Shown here one piece after another: positions 9,196-16,331 of a DNA stretch of 64,000 bases. This DNA comes from a virus. Location: the IMG/VR virus record IMGVR_UViG_3300022752_000024, positions 78,882 through 142,881 of that record; one strand, 5' to 3'. The translations under genes were made by a program, and so were the position numbers. The notes beneath the pieces are model-generated. The model worked only from the letters and a program-made list of their open reading frames with translations. It had not been told where the DNA came from and ran no database searches. Within the stretch, counting starts at the first letter, position 1. Each line of letters opens with the position of its first letter.

Positions 9196-9921
9196 ATGGG
9201 TTTGCCAAAAATAGATACACCAATTTACGAACTTGATTTGCCGTTGTCTAAAAAACATATTCGTTTCAGACCTTTTCTAGTAAAAGAACAAAGAAACTTA
9301 TTGATGGCTCTTGAAGCAGAAGATAATGACAGTATAGAGCAAAACATTAAACAAGTTTTGCATAATTGTACTTTGACTGAAGATATTGATATCGAAAAAC
9401 TTCCTGTTACAGATGTTGAATATTATTTTCTAAATCTTCGTGCCCGGTCAGTCGGAGAAGTTGCAGAAAACAAATATAGATGCAACAATGAGGTAGACGG
9501 AAAAGAATGCGGTAGCATAATGGAAGTGAATGTGAATTTGCTGGACATCAAAGTAGATATGCCAGAAAATATTACAGATACCATTAAGTTGTCAAATAAT
9601 ATGACAGTTAAACTAAAGTATCCTGAGTTTTCTATAGTTAAAGAAGCAAAAGATACTACGGATATTGGAGAGTTTGCAATTAAAATGATTGCAAGTAGTA
9701 TTGAATATATTCACGATGGAGAACAATTCTATTATGCATCTGAAGTGGATCAGAATGAACTTGTTGAATTTATAGATTCTCTCAATCAACAACAGTTTGT
9801 AAAACTAGAAGAATTCTTCAACAATCTACCTAAGTTGCAAAAGACTGTAGATTTTACTTGTGGTAAATGCGAGTTCAATCACAAACTAGAACTTGAAGGA
9901 CTCAACAATTTTTTCGTCTAA
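9196..9921 (+). CDS. gp26: Baseplate hub assembly protein, gp26-like (zero-frame product)
   Basis: The 241-residue product belongs to the T4 gp26-type baseplate hub family that assists hub or tape-measure assembly. It contains four cysteines placed as a split zinc ribbon: C96 and C105 in the middle, C222 and C225 (CGKC) near the end. A good ribosome site (AGGAG) precedes the ATG. The last sense codons before the stop are AAT TTT TTC GTC, which contain a classic -1 slippery heptamer. An open -1 frame continues to 10112, so a longer 305-residue form is expected (see separate entries). Confidence 0.85.
   Translation: MGLPKIDTPIYELDLPLSKKHIRFRPFLVKEQRNLLMALEAEDNDSIEQNIKQVLHNCTLTEDIDIEKLPVTDVEYYFLNLRARSVGEVAENKYRCNNEVDGKECGSIMEVNVNLLDIKVDMPENITDTIKLSNNMTVKLKYPEFSIVKEAKDTTDIGEFAIKMIASSIEYIHDGEQFYYASEVDQNELVEFIDSLNQQQFVKLEEFFNNLPKLQKTVDFTCGKCEFNHKLELEGLNNFFV
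9909..9915 (+). promoter_or_regulatory. Probable -1 ribosomal frameshift site (TTTTTTC)
   Basis: The heptamer T TTT TTC lies in the correct zero-frame phase (9910-9912 TTT, 9913-9915 TTC) two codons before the gp26-like stop at 9919-9921. After a -1 slip reading resumes at 9915 with CGT CTA ACC and stays open for 65 codons. It fits the X XXY YYZ rule used in tail assembly chaperone genes. I did not identify a clear downstream pseudoknot. Confidence 0.7.
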
Positions 9922-10112
9922 CCTTTCGTCATGATTCATTGCAGAATTATTATAGAACAAATTTTGCATTGATGCAGCATCACAAATATAGTCTTGCGGA
10001 ACTTGAGAATATGCTACCGTGGGAGAGAGATATTTACGTGAATCTCTTAATTCAACACATTGAAGAAGAAAATGAAAAAATAAAACAAAGAAACGCAGAA
10101 AGAAGAAAGTAG
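9915..10112 (+). CDS. Frameshift extension of the gp26-like protein (gp51-like part)
   Basis: This -1 frame segment encodes 65 residues and has no good start codon of its own: the first in-frame ATG comes about 18 codons in and has no ribosome site. It begins RLTFRHDSLQ and contains LPWERDIYVNLLIQHIEEE, a helical segment I recognise from baseplate hub proteins of T4-like marine phages. It ends one base before the ATG of the next gene. It is most likely made only as the tail of a 305-residue fusion with the upstream protein, like the G/GT tail assembly chaperones of other tailed phages. Confidence 0.65.
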   Translation, partial: RLTFRHDSLQNYYRTNFALMQHHKYSLAELENMLPWERDIYVNLLIQHIEEENEKIKQRNAERRK

Positions 10113-11807
10113 ATGATACCATTACTAGGTAATAAATCTAGACCAGAACCATCAGAAGAATTAACAAACAATGCAGGCGGATTGATGAGTAAATTCAATC
10201 CGTCTAATTTGGTTCGAGGTTTGGTTGGAGGTAAACGATCAGGTTCTTCTATGGGTGATATGATTGGAACAGATAGACAGAAATTAAAATCTGCCGTAAG
10301 TCCAAAAAACAAAGATCCAGAACTAACAACGGTTGGAGCATCCGATATCTCTCCTGTTCGTAAAGGTGATTCTGTTGCAAACGTGGCTGCAAAAGTATAT
10401 AACCTAATTAACGGAAAATATGATGAAAGAAAAAAAGAAATTAAACTCGAAAATAAGCTGACACAAGAGTTAGCAATAAAAAAAGAAAAAAGACATACGG
10501 AACTTTTGAGAGCATTGAGCGAGAGACCTAAGCAAAAAGTAACTGAGGTAAAGGTACCCAAAAAAGAAGAACCCAAACCAACTCCTCAAGCAGCACCTAA
10601 ACCTAGTGCTCCTCAAGCGGCTGCTCCTAAGCCAACAACACCACAAGCTGCTGCTCCTAAACCAGCATCACAGGCAGCAGCCCCAAAACCTGGTGCTCCT
10701 CAAGCGGCTGCTCCAAAACCTACTACACCACAAGCACCTCAGGCAGCAGCACCTAAACCAACAACACCACAAGCGGCCGCTCCTAAACCAACAACACCAC
10801 AAGCACCACAAGCGGCTGCTCCAAAACCTGCGGCACCTACGGCTGCACCTGCTGCTCCAGCAGTTCCTTCGGCTGCTCCTATTACACAGGCAGCACCTGC
10901 GGTATCTACCGCAACTCAAGTAGCCGTAGGTACAGCATTAGTAGCAGCATCGTCATATTCTTTTGCGGCAGGACCTCTTGCTGAAAATATTGTTGCTCAT
11001 GAAAGTAAAGTTTCTTCTCCATTGCGTAGAGATGGAAAAAAAATTACAACTAAATGGAAAAATGATAGCGAATATAATGCATATAATAAAGGAACTAAAA
11101 TTGCTGCCGATTTTGATGAAAAAGGAGAATCTGTAATTGATTTCTCTAAGATGACAATAGAAGAATATTTGCAGAGAGGTTCTATTAAAGATCCTAAAAA
11201 TCCTAAAAAGATATTTGCTATGGGTAGATATCAAATCATTCCAGACACAATGAAATTTTTGGTTAAGAATTTAAATATAGATCCAAAAACAACATATCTG
11301 ACAAAAGAAACTCAAGATTATCTTTTCATGGCTGGAATCATAGGAACAAAAAGAAAAAAAGTAAAAGCGTATATTGATGGAGATGCAAAAGTAACTAGAG
11401 ATGAAGCCATATTGGAATTATCACAAGAATTTGCCTCAATTGGTGTACCATATGATACGAAATATAAAGGAAAAGTAATAAAAAAAGGACAATCGTATTA
11501 TGGTCAAAACACAAAATCTGGTTTTGCTTTAAATCCTCCAGAAGAAGTTGGTAAAGCTTTAGATGCCGAAAGAGAAAGACAAACGAAACTAAAACAAAAA
11601 TCAACACCATCGAATGTGCCAGGTCAAGGAAAAAAATTAGGTGAAGCATCAACAGAAAATGCAGATTTAAAGAAAACAGCATCATCAGGACAATCCACAA
11701 TAATCATGAATAATAACACTACAGTAGCAGCAATGTCACCAACAAATCAAACTATGGTAGCACCAAAATCTGATGCATCGAAATTCGTACAAGGAGTTGG
11801 AGCATAA
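10113..11807 (+). CDS. Tail protein with Ala/Pro/Lys repeats and lysozyme-like region
   Basis: This 564-residue protein has four parts. Residues 1-85 are a Gly/Ser-rich start with GDSVANVAAKVYNLI. Residues 85-145 are a charged coiled coil. Residues 150-260 form a low-complexity linker of repeated AAPKP and TTPQA units. Residues 285-455 contain VAHESKVSSP and, after FAMG, RYQIIPDTM, resembling lysozyme or transglycosylase domains in tail proteins; the Glu in AHES is a catalytic candidate. Because the gp5-like spike lacks its lysozyme, this protein may supply the cell-wall enzyme for entry (inference). Its N-terminal third is paralogous to the next gene, which it overlaps by one base. Confidence 0.65.
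   Translation: MIPLLGNKSRPEPSEELTNNAGGLMSKFNPSNLVRGLVGGKRSGSSMGDMIGTDRQKLKSAVSPKNKDPELTTVGASDISPVRKGDSVANVAAKVYNLINGKYDERKKEIKLENKLTQELAIKKEKRHTELLRALSERPKQKVTEVKVPKKEEPKPTPQAAPKPSAPQAAAPKPTTPQAAAPKPASQAAAPKPGAPQAAAPKPTTPQAPQAAAPKPTTPQAAAPKPTTPQAPQAAAPKPAAPTAAPAAPAVPSAAPITQAAPAVSTATQVAVGTALVAASSYSFAAGPLAENIVAHESKVSSPLRRDGKKITTKWKNDSEYNAYNKGTKIAADFDEKGESVIDFSKMTIEEYLQRGSIKDPKNPKKIFAMGRYQIIPDTMKFLVKNLNIDPKTTYLTKETQDYLFMAGIIGTKRKKVKAYIDGDAKVTRDEAILELSQEFASIGVPYDTKYKGKVIKKGQSYYGQNTKSGFALNPPEEVGKALDAERERQTKLKQKSTPSNVPGQGKKLGEASTENADLKKTASSGQSTIIMNNNTTVAAMSPTNQTMVAPKSDASKFVQGVGA
10563..10860 (+). repeat. In-frame Ala-Pro-Lys coding repeats
   Basis: Short units such as gcggctgctcctaaacc and ccaacaacaccacaagc recur about ten times with small changes. 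In frame they give repeats of AAAPKP and TTPQA, a flexible linker. The low complexity also opens long spurious reading frames in other phases. Confidence 0.8.
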
Positions 11808-13339
11808 TGGAAAAGGCATATCAATATCAACAAGCAAGAAGAATTGGAAAAATATCCATTTCAGACCTTATTGCTAAAAATATTATTGAAGGTGAAAGTA
11901 TTCCTGGTGCTATAGGAAAATCAATCTCACAAAAATTCAGGGCAAGAGCAACTAGATTTAAAGAGAAATTTGATCTTTTAAACATTGCAAGTATGCTTGT
12001 GGGTAGAAGCAGATTAGGTACTGCTATTCTTGGTAAATTGATGGGTCGTAGTGGTGAAGATATTGCATACTTTGCTAAAAAAGGAAGCAGAGCTGGTGGC
12101 GCAAAAAATCCATTTTATACAAGAATTGGTGCTGGTTCAAGAGAGCCAGTAAAACGAAACGATAATGTAGCGGATGTATTTGCTAAAGTATACAACTTGA
12201 TGGAGCGAACGTATGAGCAAGAAAAACGTTTAAAGGAAATACAAAGTAATTTTAAAGAAGAACAAGACATAGAAGATGAAAGACGCCATGAAGAATTACT
12301 AGAAGCAATCACTGGTAAAAAATCTACTAAGCCTAAGGCGACAAAAATAAAAGAAAAGAAAGAAGAAGGCGGTGGTATTTTTGATACGATCAAGAAGATG
12401 TTTGCTGATCTAGTATCATCTTTGAGTCCATTCATTAATTTAGCTAAAACAATTATGACTGCTTTTGGTAATGGATTTTTGAGTGTGATTGCAAGACTTG
12501 GAGCATTCTTATTAAGTCCTGTTGGTATTGCCATACTAGGACTATTGACTGTTGCTGCACTAGGAAAATATATTTTCGATCTTTGGTTACAAAGAGATGA
12601 AGCTCAAACACAAAAAGCTTTAGCTAGTGGATATGGAGGTGAAGCAGAATATGAATCAATGAAAGAAAGTCAAGAAAAAGAAGCAGAAAGAGCAAAGATA
12701 ATTAAAAAATTCAATAAGGATAAGAAAGGTGATATCACCAATGCTACCTTACCTGAACTGAATGCCTTGCGTGATGATATTCTGCAATATGGTAATCCTA
12801 GATTTCTATTAAAGAGTAATCCTACACCATTAATCAAGGAGACGTCAAAAAAACTTGATTCTATTGAAGCAGAAATTAAAAAGAGAAAAGAAAGTCAGTC
12901 AACTACTACACCTATACCTTCAGTAGCATCACCTGCTGCAATGAGTGAGAAGACTGCTGCACCTATACCTTCAGTAGCAACTCCTGCTGCTATGAGTAAC
13001 CAAACTACTATGTCATCAAGTGCAGAGCCACAATCTAAACCATTACCTGCAGGTGTCAATCTTCAAGATAATGAAAGCAGACCATCTAAACCTATTCCTG
13101 TTTCAACTGTGCCTTCTATTCCACCAGTAGAAAATATAATGAAGCAGAATTTTGAATTAAATCTTCAAGAGAATACTGGCGGTATGGCTGGTGCACCTAT
13201 AGTTATCAATAAAAATAATGTTGGTGGTTTAAATGTTGGAAATGGTGATACCGGAACTATAACTGGTGCTGCATCTGTTCGTGATTCTCCATTAGGTGAC
13301 TTGATTGGTAGATTGCAGAAAAGAGCCTCTGTAATGTAA
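11807..13339 (+). CDS. Tail protein with central hydrophobic segment, paralogue of upstream gene
   Basis: The 510-residue product shares an N-terminal module with the preceding protein: here NDNVADVFAKVYNLMERTYE (residues 119-138), then a charged coil ending DERRHEELLEAI; there GDSVANVAAKVYNLI and KRHTELLRAL. Residues 214-262 are strongly hydrophobic (two possible membrane helices around FLLSPVGIAILGLLTVAALG), as in tape-measure or hub proteins that meet the membrane. Residues 365-400 hold a tandem repeat of PIPSVASPAAMS. The position after the gp26-like chaperone suggests a gp29-type tape-measure role, but length and similarity do not prove it. Confidence 0.6.
   Translation: MEKAYQYQQARRIGKISISDLIAKNIIEGESIPGAIGKSISQKFRARATRFKEKFDLLNIASMLVGRSRLGTAILGKLMGRSGEDIAYFAKKGSRAGGAKNPFYTRIGAGSREPVKRNDNVADVFAKVYNLMERTYEQEKRLKEIQSNFKEEQDIEDERRHEELLEAITGKKSTKPKATKIKEKKEEGGGIFDTIKKMFADLVSSLSPFINLAKTIMTAFGNGFLSVIARLGAFLLSPVGIAILGLLTVAALGKYIFDLWLQRDEAQTQKALASGYGGEAEYESMKESQEKEAERAKIIKKFNKDKKGDITNATLPELNALRDDILQYGNPRFLLKSNPTPLIKETSKKLDSIEAEIKKRKESQSTTTPIPSVASPAAMSEKTAAPIPSVATPAAMSNQTTMSSSAEPQSKPLPAGVNLQDNESRPSKPIPVSTVPSIPPVENIMKQNFELNLQENTGGMAGAPIVINKNNVGGLNVGNGDTGTITGAASVRDSPLGDLIGRLQKRASVM
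12909..12997 (+). repeat. Tandem coding repeat of about 50 bp
   Basis: The string cacctataccttcagtagca occurs twice, near 12909 and near 12959, each followed by a similar Pro-Ala-Ala-Met-Ser coding stretch. The two copies lie in frame in the Ser/Pro-rich linker of the tail protein. Confidence 0.75.
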
Positions 13340-13359
13340 AAACCCCGCACAAGGCGGGG
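13338..13359 (-). terminator. Intrinsic terminator downstream of gp32
   Basis: CCCCGC and GCGGGG (13343-13348 and 13354-13359) form a 6-bp GC-only stem with a 5-base loop. On the minus strand the stem is followed directly by five T, so it ends gp32 transcription. The T run overlaps the stop codon of the convergent plus-strand tail gene. For the plus strand the stem lacks a T run. Confidence 0.85.
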
Positions 13360-13383
13360 CTAAACAAGACCGTCTAGTCTGTT

Positions 13384-14271
13384 TTAATCTTCTGCTGCAA
13401 GTTTGGCAAAGTAATCCATGTCATCATCTTCTGACTCCTCTAAGCTAGGTGCTGCTTTAGGTGCCACTTTCTTGATAACTGGTTCTGCATCTTCAACAGT
13501 TGTTTGTGGGAAAGAACTACCACCGTCTAGACCTAGAACTTTATCTAAACGTGCTTTCACTTGTTCATATGATTTGAACTTACTTGGGTCAATGATCTCT
13601 TTAAGAGAGTATTCAGACTTCCATACTTTCTCAAGTGTATCATCATCGTCAAGTAAAGCGGCAGGTGAATCAAATTCACATTTGTCGTAGTTTTGATAAC
13701 CATCGACTTTACGAATCTTCAGTTTGAAGTTTGCACCTTTCCACAAATCAAAAGGATTCATAGGCTTCTCATCTTCAAATTCTGGATTCATAGCACCATT
13801 GATTTTATCAAAAATGATTTTACCATATTTGAACAAAAAGACTTTACCATTGTTCTCTGGACGCTTAGGGTCTTCAACAACATAGATATTTGAAATATAC
13901 GATAACTTACGCTTCTGATCACGGGCAATCTTTTTGTTTGCTTCTATGCCTGAGTTCCATAGGTTTGTGTTGTGTTCACAAACTGGACACTTGTCATTGT
14001 TTGTAGTACGACAATCATCGATCAGCCAACCACCAGGACCTTGAAAGCCATGACGGAATACTTTGACCCAAGGTAAACCTTCATCGCCATCGGCAGGTGG
14101 CTCAGGTAGAAAACGAATAACAGCATAACCATTACCAGACTTATCTAGTTCTGGTTTCCAGTAATTGTCATCGGATGAATTTGATTCAGAATTTTGATTG
14201 AGTGATTCAATCGCTTTGGAAAGTTTGTCTAGGTTAGACGAACTCTTTTTCAATTTAGAAAAATCTGCCAT
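13384..14271 (-). CDS. gp32: Single-stranded DNA-binding protein gp32
   Basis: This 295-residue protein (T4 gp32: 301) coats single-stranded DNA at the fork and organises gp59, the polymerase and recombination proteins. It has a basic N-terminus (residues 1-20, KLKKSSSNLDKL) for cooperative binding. The core holds a zinc site around CRTTNNDKCPVCEHN, and LSYISNIYVV follows. The C-terminus is acidic and protein-binding (ESEDDDMDYF). I chose the ATG at 14271 because AAGGAG lies seven bases before it; an upstream in-frame ATG at 14325 has no such site. gp59 and gp33 follow upstream on the strand, as in T4. Confidence 0.95.
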   Translation of the reverse strand: MADFSKLKKSSSNLDKLSKAIESLNQNSESNSSDDNYWKPELDKSGNGYAVIRFLPEPPADGDEGLPWVKVFRHGFQGPGGWLIDDCRTTNNDKCPVCEHNTNLWNSGIEANKKIARDQKRKLSYISNIYVVEDPKRPENNGKVFLFKYGKIIFDKINGAMNPEFEDEKPMNPFDLWKGANFKLKIRKVDGYQNYDKCEFDSPAALLDDDDTLEKVWKSEYSLKEIIDPSKFKSYEQVKARLDKVLGLDGGSSFPQTTVEDAEPVIKKVAPKAAPSLEESEDDDMDYFAKLAAED

Positions 14272-14336
14272 AGTAATCTCCTTATTAAACGGCGTATAAA
14301 CGGAATATAATCGACTTGTCCACAATGTATCTCATA

Positions 14337-14365
14337 ATATTAAACTATTTAGTCTCAAATTGCAA
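14337..14365 (-). promoter_or_regulatory. Possible sigma70-type promoter for gp32
   Basis: TTGCAA (14360-14365) and TAATAT (14337-14342) are separated by 17 bp, upstream of gp32. It is weaker than the early promoters elsewhere in the window. Confidence 0.4.
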
Positions 14366-14389
14366 GCACTATTTTACATATTTTTACTG

Positions 14390-15004
14390 CTAGGTAATGT
14401 ATGCCGAACTAGCATACAATTCTTTTAATTTTGCTTTGTACTTCATTTTATCATAAACAAGAAATGGAGTATACTTTTCTATCTTTTTTTGCCAAGTAGG
14501 CCAGATAATATCATCGTCAATCTTTTTTTTCCACATTGGTAAGAAGTTCATAATATCATTGAGTATTACCATAGTCTCTATGCATATTTTACTTGATGCC
14601 AATTCAGAAAGCAATATTGGAAACATACCTTGTCTTGGTTTAATAAGTTCTTCAGGATTATAATTATCCAACAAATAGGATACTTGATTTTCAAAAAGAT
14701 AGAACAATGACTGGTTACGTTTTTGCCATGTGCGGTATATTTCTTCTGCTTCTTCAGTAAGTAATTCTCCTACCCACTTAGAATCATTTACTAAAAAGTT
14801 TGCAACAAAAAAACTTCTACATTCTTCTAAGGAATATTTTCTAGATAATTTGTAGAATGAGTATTTGTTTTTATTGGTAAGAAAAGATTCTTTGGAAGTA
14901 TTAGTCTTACCGTTGTACTTAAAGTAATCATAGCTGTTGCTAATAAAATGCAACCTCAATGATTGATACATCATATAAACGGCTAGTCCTCCATTTTCAC
15001 TCAT
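14390..15004 (-). CDS. gp59: Helicase loader gp59
   Basis: The 204-residue product matches T4 gp59 (217 residues), which binds gp32-coated forks and loads the gp41 helicase. Recognisable features are the N-terminal helix (GGLAVYMMYQSLRLHF), many aromatic and basic residues, and the order gp32-gp59-gp33 found in T4. The start is the ATG at 15004, whose ATGA overlaps the gp33 stop. An in-frame TTG at 15019 is a less likely alternative. Confidence 0.88.
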   Translation of the reverse strand: MSENGGLAVYMMYQSLRLHFISNSYDYFKYNGKTNTSKESFLTNKNKYSFYKLSRKYSLEECRSFFVANFLVNDSKWVGELLTEEAEEIYRTWQKRNQSLFYLFENQVSYLLDNYNPEELIKPRQGMFPILLSELASSKICIETMVILNDIMNFLPMWKKKIDDDIIWPTWQKKIEKYTPFLVYDKMKYKAKLKELYASSAYIT

Positions 15005-15222
15005 AGGGGTAGTCTGCAAGTTTTCTTTATTTGATTATTGCTTTCTGCTTGTTCACGAATCTTTGATTTTAAGTTGGGTGAGATTAAAGTTGAAGCGACT
15101 TCGATTTCTAAACCTGTTTGTGAACAATGGTGCAGAATAGCATCGATATAATCAGAACTTAGCCGACTTGATAGTTCCTCAATCAACAGACTGAAATCTT
15201 TTATTTCCTCTTTCGTTGCCAT
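15001..15222 (-). CDS. gp33: Late transcription coactivator gp33
   Basis: This 73-residue protein corresponds to T4 gp33 (112 residues), which bridges the sliding clamp and host RNA polymerase at late promoters. The core DAILHHCSQTGLEIEVASTL (residues 26-45) is the segment conserved in gp33 of T4-like marine phages. T4-type late boxes seen upstream of several virion genes in this window fit its presence. The partner sigma factor gp55 is not in the window. The start overlaps the preceding small gene by 44 bases. Confidence 0.85.
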   Translation of the reverse strand: MATKEEIKDFSLLIEELSSRLSSDYIDAILHHCSQTGLEIEVASTLISPNLKSKIREQAESNNQIKKTCRLPL

Positions 15223-15370
15223 ATTCTTTTAGTGTCCTTATTAATTCATCAATATCTTCATCATGCATAAAAATGGTAGAAGAAAATCTAAGACCATCTT
15301 CTCTTTCATCATCAATCTTAGTTAACAAAAACTGTTTACTGCCATATGGTGATATTTTAAATCTTATCAT
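15179..15370 (-). CDS. Small protein of unknown function
   Basis: A 63-residue acidic protein, MIRFKISPYGSKQ at the start and an HDEDIDELIRTLKEYG helix near the end. Its ATG overlaps the stop of the SleB-like gene (ATGA) and it overlaps gp33 at its other end, so it belongs to one translationally coupled run. I do not recognise the family. Confidence 0.6.
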   Translation of the reverse strand: MIRFKISPYGSKQFLLTKIDDEREDGLRFSSTIFMHDEDIDELIRTLKEYGNERGNKRFQSVD

Positions 15371-15897
15371 GTGTTTGTATAAAATATGTGATTACCAATT
15401 TGCATTACAACATGCTTTTTATTCCAACCAGGACTAACATACTTTGCATGGTAAAACATTGCTTGAGTTCTAGCTAGTTTAACATGAGCGATAGGTTGTG
15501 TCAATGCTTTCATTGCAATATATTTGGATTCTTCCCAAAGATAGGCATTCTTTGCCGCAGGAACAGTCGTACATGTCCAACTAAACTGACAGACACTTTT
15601 GCCATTATAATTAGTTTTTTGATATACCACACCACATATGTTTACTGGATATTTACCTGAATTAGTTCGATTGATTGTCACCTGTGCTACTGCAAGCTTT
15701 CCTTCAAAAGATTCAGATCCTGCTTCATAGTAAATATTCTTAGCTAAACATTCCATTTCTTTGCTCATGTGTACTTGAATATCAGTATTGATATCTTGTC
15801 TCACTTGATATGGAAACGAATAGATAAGAATTACAGTAAAAAATAATATAGTAGCTATAAGCAGGTTGACACTTGTGAATATTTTATTTTTAAGCAT
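15367..15897 (-). CDS. SleB-type cell wall hydrolase with N-terminal membrane anchor
   Basis: The 176-residue protein has a membrane segment at residues 9-29 (VNLLIATILFFTVILIYSF) followed by a Hydrolase_2/SleB domain: LAKNIYYEAGSESFEGKLAV at residues 51-70, then QVTINR, a CQFSWTC disulphide-type motif and a late AMFYHA strand. The Glu in YYEAG is the likely catalytic residue of this family, which cuts peptidoglycan. A signal anchor would hold it in the inner membrane facing the periplasm. It is distinct from the GH19 endolysin at 51190. The gene is preceded by a stable UUCG hairpin and a TAAGGAG ribosome site. Confidence 0.85.
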   Translation of the reverse strand: MLKNKIFTSVNLLIATILFFTVILIYSFPYQVRQDINTDIQVHMSKEMECLAKNIYYEAGSESFEGKLAVAQVTINRTNSGKYPVNICGVVYQKTNYNGKSVCQFSWTCTTVPAAKNAYLWEESKYIAMKALTQPIAHVKLARTQAMFYHAKYVSPGWNKKHVVMQIGNHIFYTNT

Positions 15898-15918
15898 TAC
15901 TTCTCCTTAATAGTTAGG

Positions 15919-15936
15919 GAGAGACCGAAGTCTCTC
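15919..15936 (-). other. C(UUCG)G hairpin in leader of the wall hydrolase gene
   Basis: On the minus strand GAGAGAC-UUCG-GUCUCUC forms a 7-bp stem closed by an extra-stable UUCG tetraloop, 22 bases before the SleB-type gene. Such hairpins are known from intercistronic regions of phage T4. No T run follows, so it is more likely an RNA-stability or processing element than a terminator. Confidence 0.7.
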
Positions 15937-16033
15937 TTGTCCCAATCAGGTAGACTTTTTGCTAGTAGTCTTTTCTGGTATGATATTTGAAACGAATCCG
16001 TTTAAGGATTGTGTTGTGTGTAAAAAGTGTGGT

Positions 16034-16060
16034 AGTGAGTTTATTTCTCAGGTACTCACT
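16034..16060 (-). terminator. Possible terminator downstream of pqqA
   Basis: AGTGAGT and ACTCACT form a perfect 7-bp stem with a 13-base loop, 17 bases after the pqqA stop. On the minus strand five T follow after a 7-base gap, which is further than usual. It is the only candidate end signal for the pqqA transcript. Confidence 0.35.
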
Positions 16061-16076
16061 CGACCTGTGATATTAT

Positions 16077-16151
16077 TTAGCGATTTGCAATATACATGGA
16101 AATTTCAAAACCAAAACGCATATCTTGTGCTGAAGGTGTAGTCCATTTCAT
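16077..16151 (-). CDS. pqqA: PqqA, pyrroloquinoline quinone precursor peptide
   Basis: This 24-codon gene reads MKWTTPSAQD then MRFGFEISMYIANR. PqqA is the ribosomal substrate whose Glu and Tyr are cross-linked by PqqE to make the redox cofactor PQQ. The required pair is present with correct spacing (E16-x-x-x-Y20). Trp3, Pro6, Asp10, Arg12, Gly14 and the C-terminal Asn-Arg line up with gammaproteobacterial PqqA sequences I remember. AAGGAG lies six bases before the ATG. No other pqq gene is in the window, so the host would have to supply PqqB-E. The gene lies 93 bases downstream of the tmRNA on the same strand. It is too short for ordinary gene calling. Confidence 0.85.
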   Translation of the reverse strand: MKWTTPSAQDMRFGFEISMYIANR

Positions 16152-16243
16152 ATCATTCTCCTTGATTTGTCATAGCAAAATACTACGACTATAATTATAT
16201 ATGCATAGTGTAACACGAATGTAATAATTAAAACCATTAAAAT

Positions 16244-16274
16244 GCAAGGTGATTGGGTAATAAGGACACCTTGC
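16244..16274 (-). terminator. Hairpin at the 3' end of the tmRNA transcript
   Basis: GCAAGGTG and CACCTTGC pair perfectly over 8 bp with a 15-base loop, followed on the minus strand by ATTTTAATGGTTTTAATT. It may be a weak terminator or a tmRNA structural helix; read-through would transcribe pqqA. Confidence 0.5.
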
Positions 16275-16289
16275 GAAACCCCAAGAGAA

Positions 16290-16331
16290 TTAAGCCGCTA
16301 GGCGTTCATCTCCAAAATATGCATCGTTTGC
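16290..16331 (-). other. tmRNA tag reading frame (ANDAYFGDERLAA)
   Basis: After the usual lead-in AAGTAAAT the frame resumes at GCA and reads ANDAYFGDERLAA then TAA. It starts with Ala-Asn-Asp as in most proteobacterial tags and ends Leu-Ala-Ala, the signal read by ClpXP and similar proteases. Confidence 0.9.

Noticed and set aside
10606-10919. Long frames on both strands
   Set aside because: Shadows of the Ala-Pro-Lys coding repeat; composition explains them.
15959-16141. A 60-codon plus-strand frame with a CxxC pair
   Set aside because: It lies antisense to pqqA in a minus-strand region and has no ribosome site.
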